A DNA stretch of 64,000 nt, taken from positions 1,426,001 to 1,490,000 of the forward strand of contig NZ_CP016027.1 of assembly GCF_001663815.1 (NCBI RefSeq), in the 5' to 3' direction. The first letter of the stretch is position 1, and each line of letters starts with the position of its first letter. The translations under genes and the position numbers were made by a program. A model generated the notes under the pieces. That model had not been told where the DNA came from, made no database searches, and saw only the letters and a program-made list of their open reading frames with translations. This document shows positions 64,000 through 64,000 of this stretch, piece after piece. Source of the stretch: Halothiobacillus diazotrophicus. GTDB lineage: Bacteria; Pseudomonadota; Gammaproteobacteria; Halothiobacillales; Halothiobacillaceae.

Positions 64000-64000
64000 G

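Overview
The window looks like chromosome of a sulfur-oxidising, CO2-fixing gammaproteobacterium of the Halothiobacillus type. That placement is inferred from gene content, not from any database match. The signs are an alpha-carboxysome accessory cluster (CsoS1D shell protein, CbbQ, a DAB inorganic-carbon pump and its PII-like partner), a complete cbb3 oxidase operon with assembly genes, a tandem-rhodanese sulfurtransferase, and GC-rich, densely packed genes with many ATGA overlaps.

Layout. 1-8124: carbon-concentrating accessory operon, dabB - membrane protein - dabA - CPII-like PII - cbbQ - small unknown gene - csoS1D, probably the tail of a longer carboxysome locus to the left. 8236-11417: lgt-thyA-psiE-folA and a small membrane protein. 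11524-15383: pgm, a lytic transglycosylase, a yqiB-like gene, an Rrf2/IscR-type regulator behind a near-consensus type-1 IscR operator, and tRNA-Gly and tRNA-Cys with a terminator. 15515-23143: a signalling patch with two diguanylate cyclases, an Aer-like PAS chemoreceptor, an unrecognised beta-propeller and a DUF917 protein. 23429-33597: alpha-glucan phosphorylase, a beta-CASP nuclease, a LOG protein, PEP synthase and a P-type H+-ATPase. 34079-40637: CorA, a Spy-like protein, a Pat-type protein acetyltransferase divergent from a histone-deacetylase-fold enzyme, and UppP. 40734-46621: nusB-ribH-ribBX-ribE-ribD-nrdR-glyA, all on the minus strand. 46942-55920: a lone cNMP-binding protein, then ccoI, fixH and ccoG, then ccoNOQP. 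56183-62878: biotin genes (bioC, bioH, bioD), plsY, tsaD, a hydrolase-like/TlpA fusion and purC. 63223-end: a sulfurtransferase cut by the window edge.

How the genes fit together. DabAB should accumulate bicarbonate, CPII probably senses adenylate or bicarbonate status, CbbQ is half of a Rubisco-activating AAA+ motor, and CsoS1D is the gated shell pore. The cbb3 oxidase, assembled by CcoG/FixH/CcoI, would run respiration at low oxygen. Pgm, GlgP and PpsA handle stored glucan and gluconeogenesis.

Most worth a second look: (a) a 272-bp MITE-like element at 62842-63113, with 20-bp perfect terminal inverted repeats, that supplies the stop codon of bioD, and a truncated relative at 26031-26153 whose core is inverted; (b) the IscR-type operator beside a regulator that has lost two of four cluster ligands; (c) the 101-residue unknown between cbbQ and csoS1D and the extra membrane protein between dabB and dabA; (d) the Pat/deacetylase pair; (e) the hydrolase-like/TlpA fusion; (f) a 12-bp tandem repeat that gives PlsY a KSHA tail. 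No CRISPR array, prophage or transposase gene was seen.
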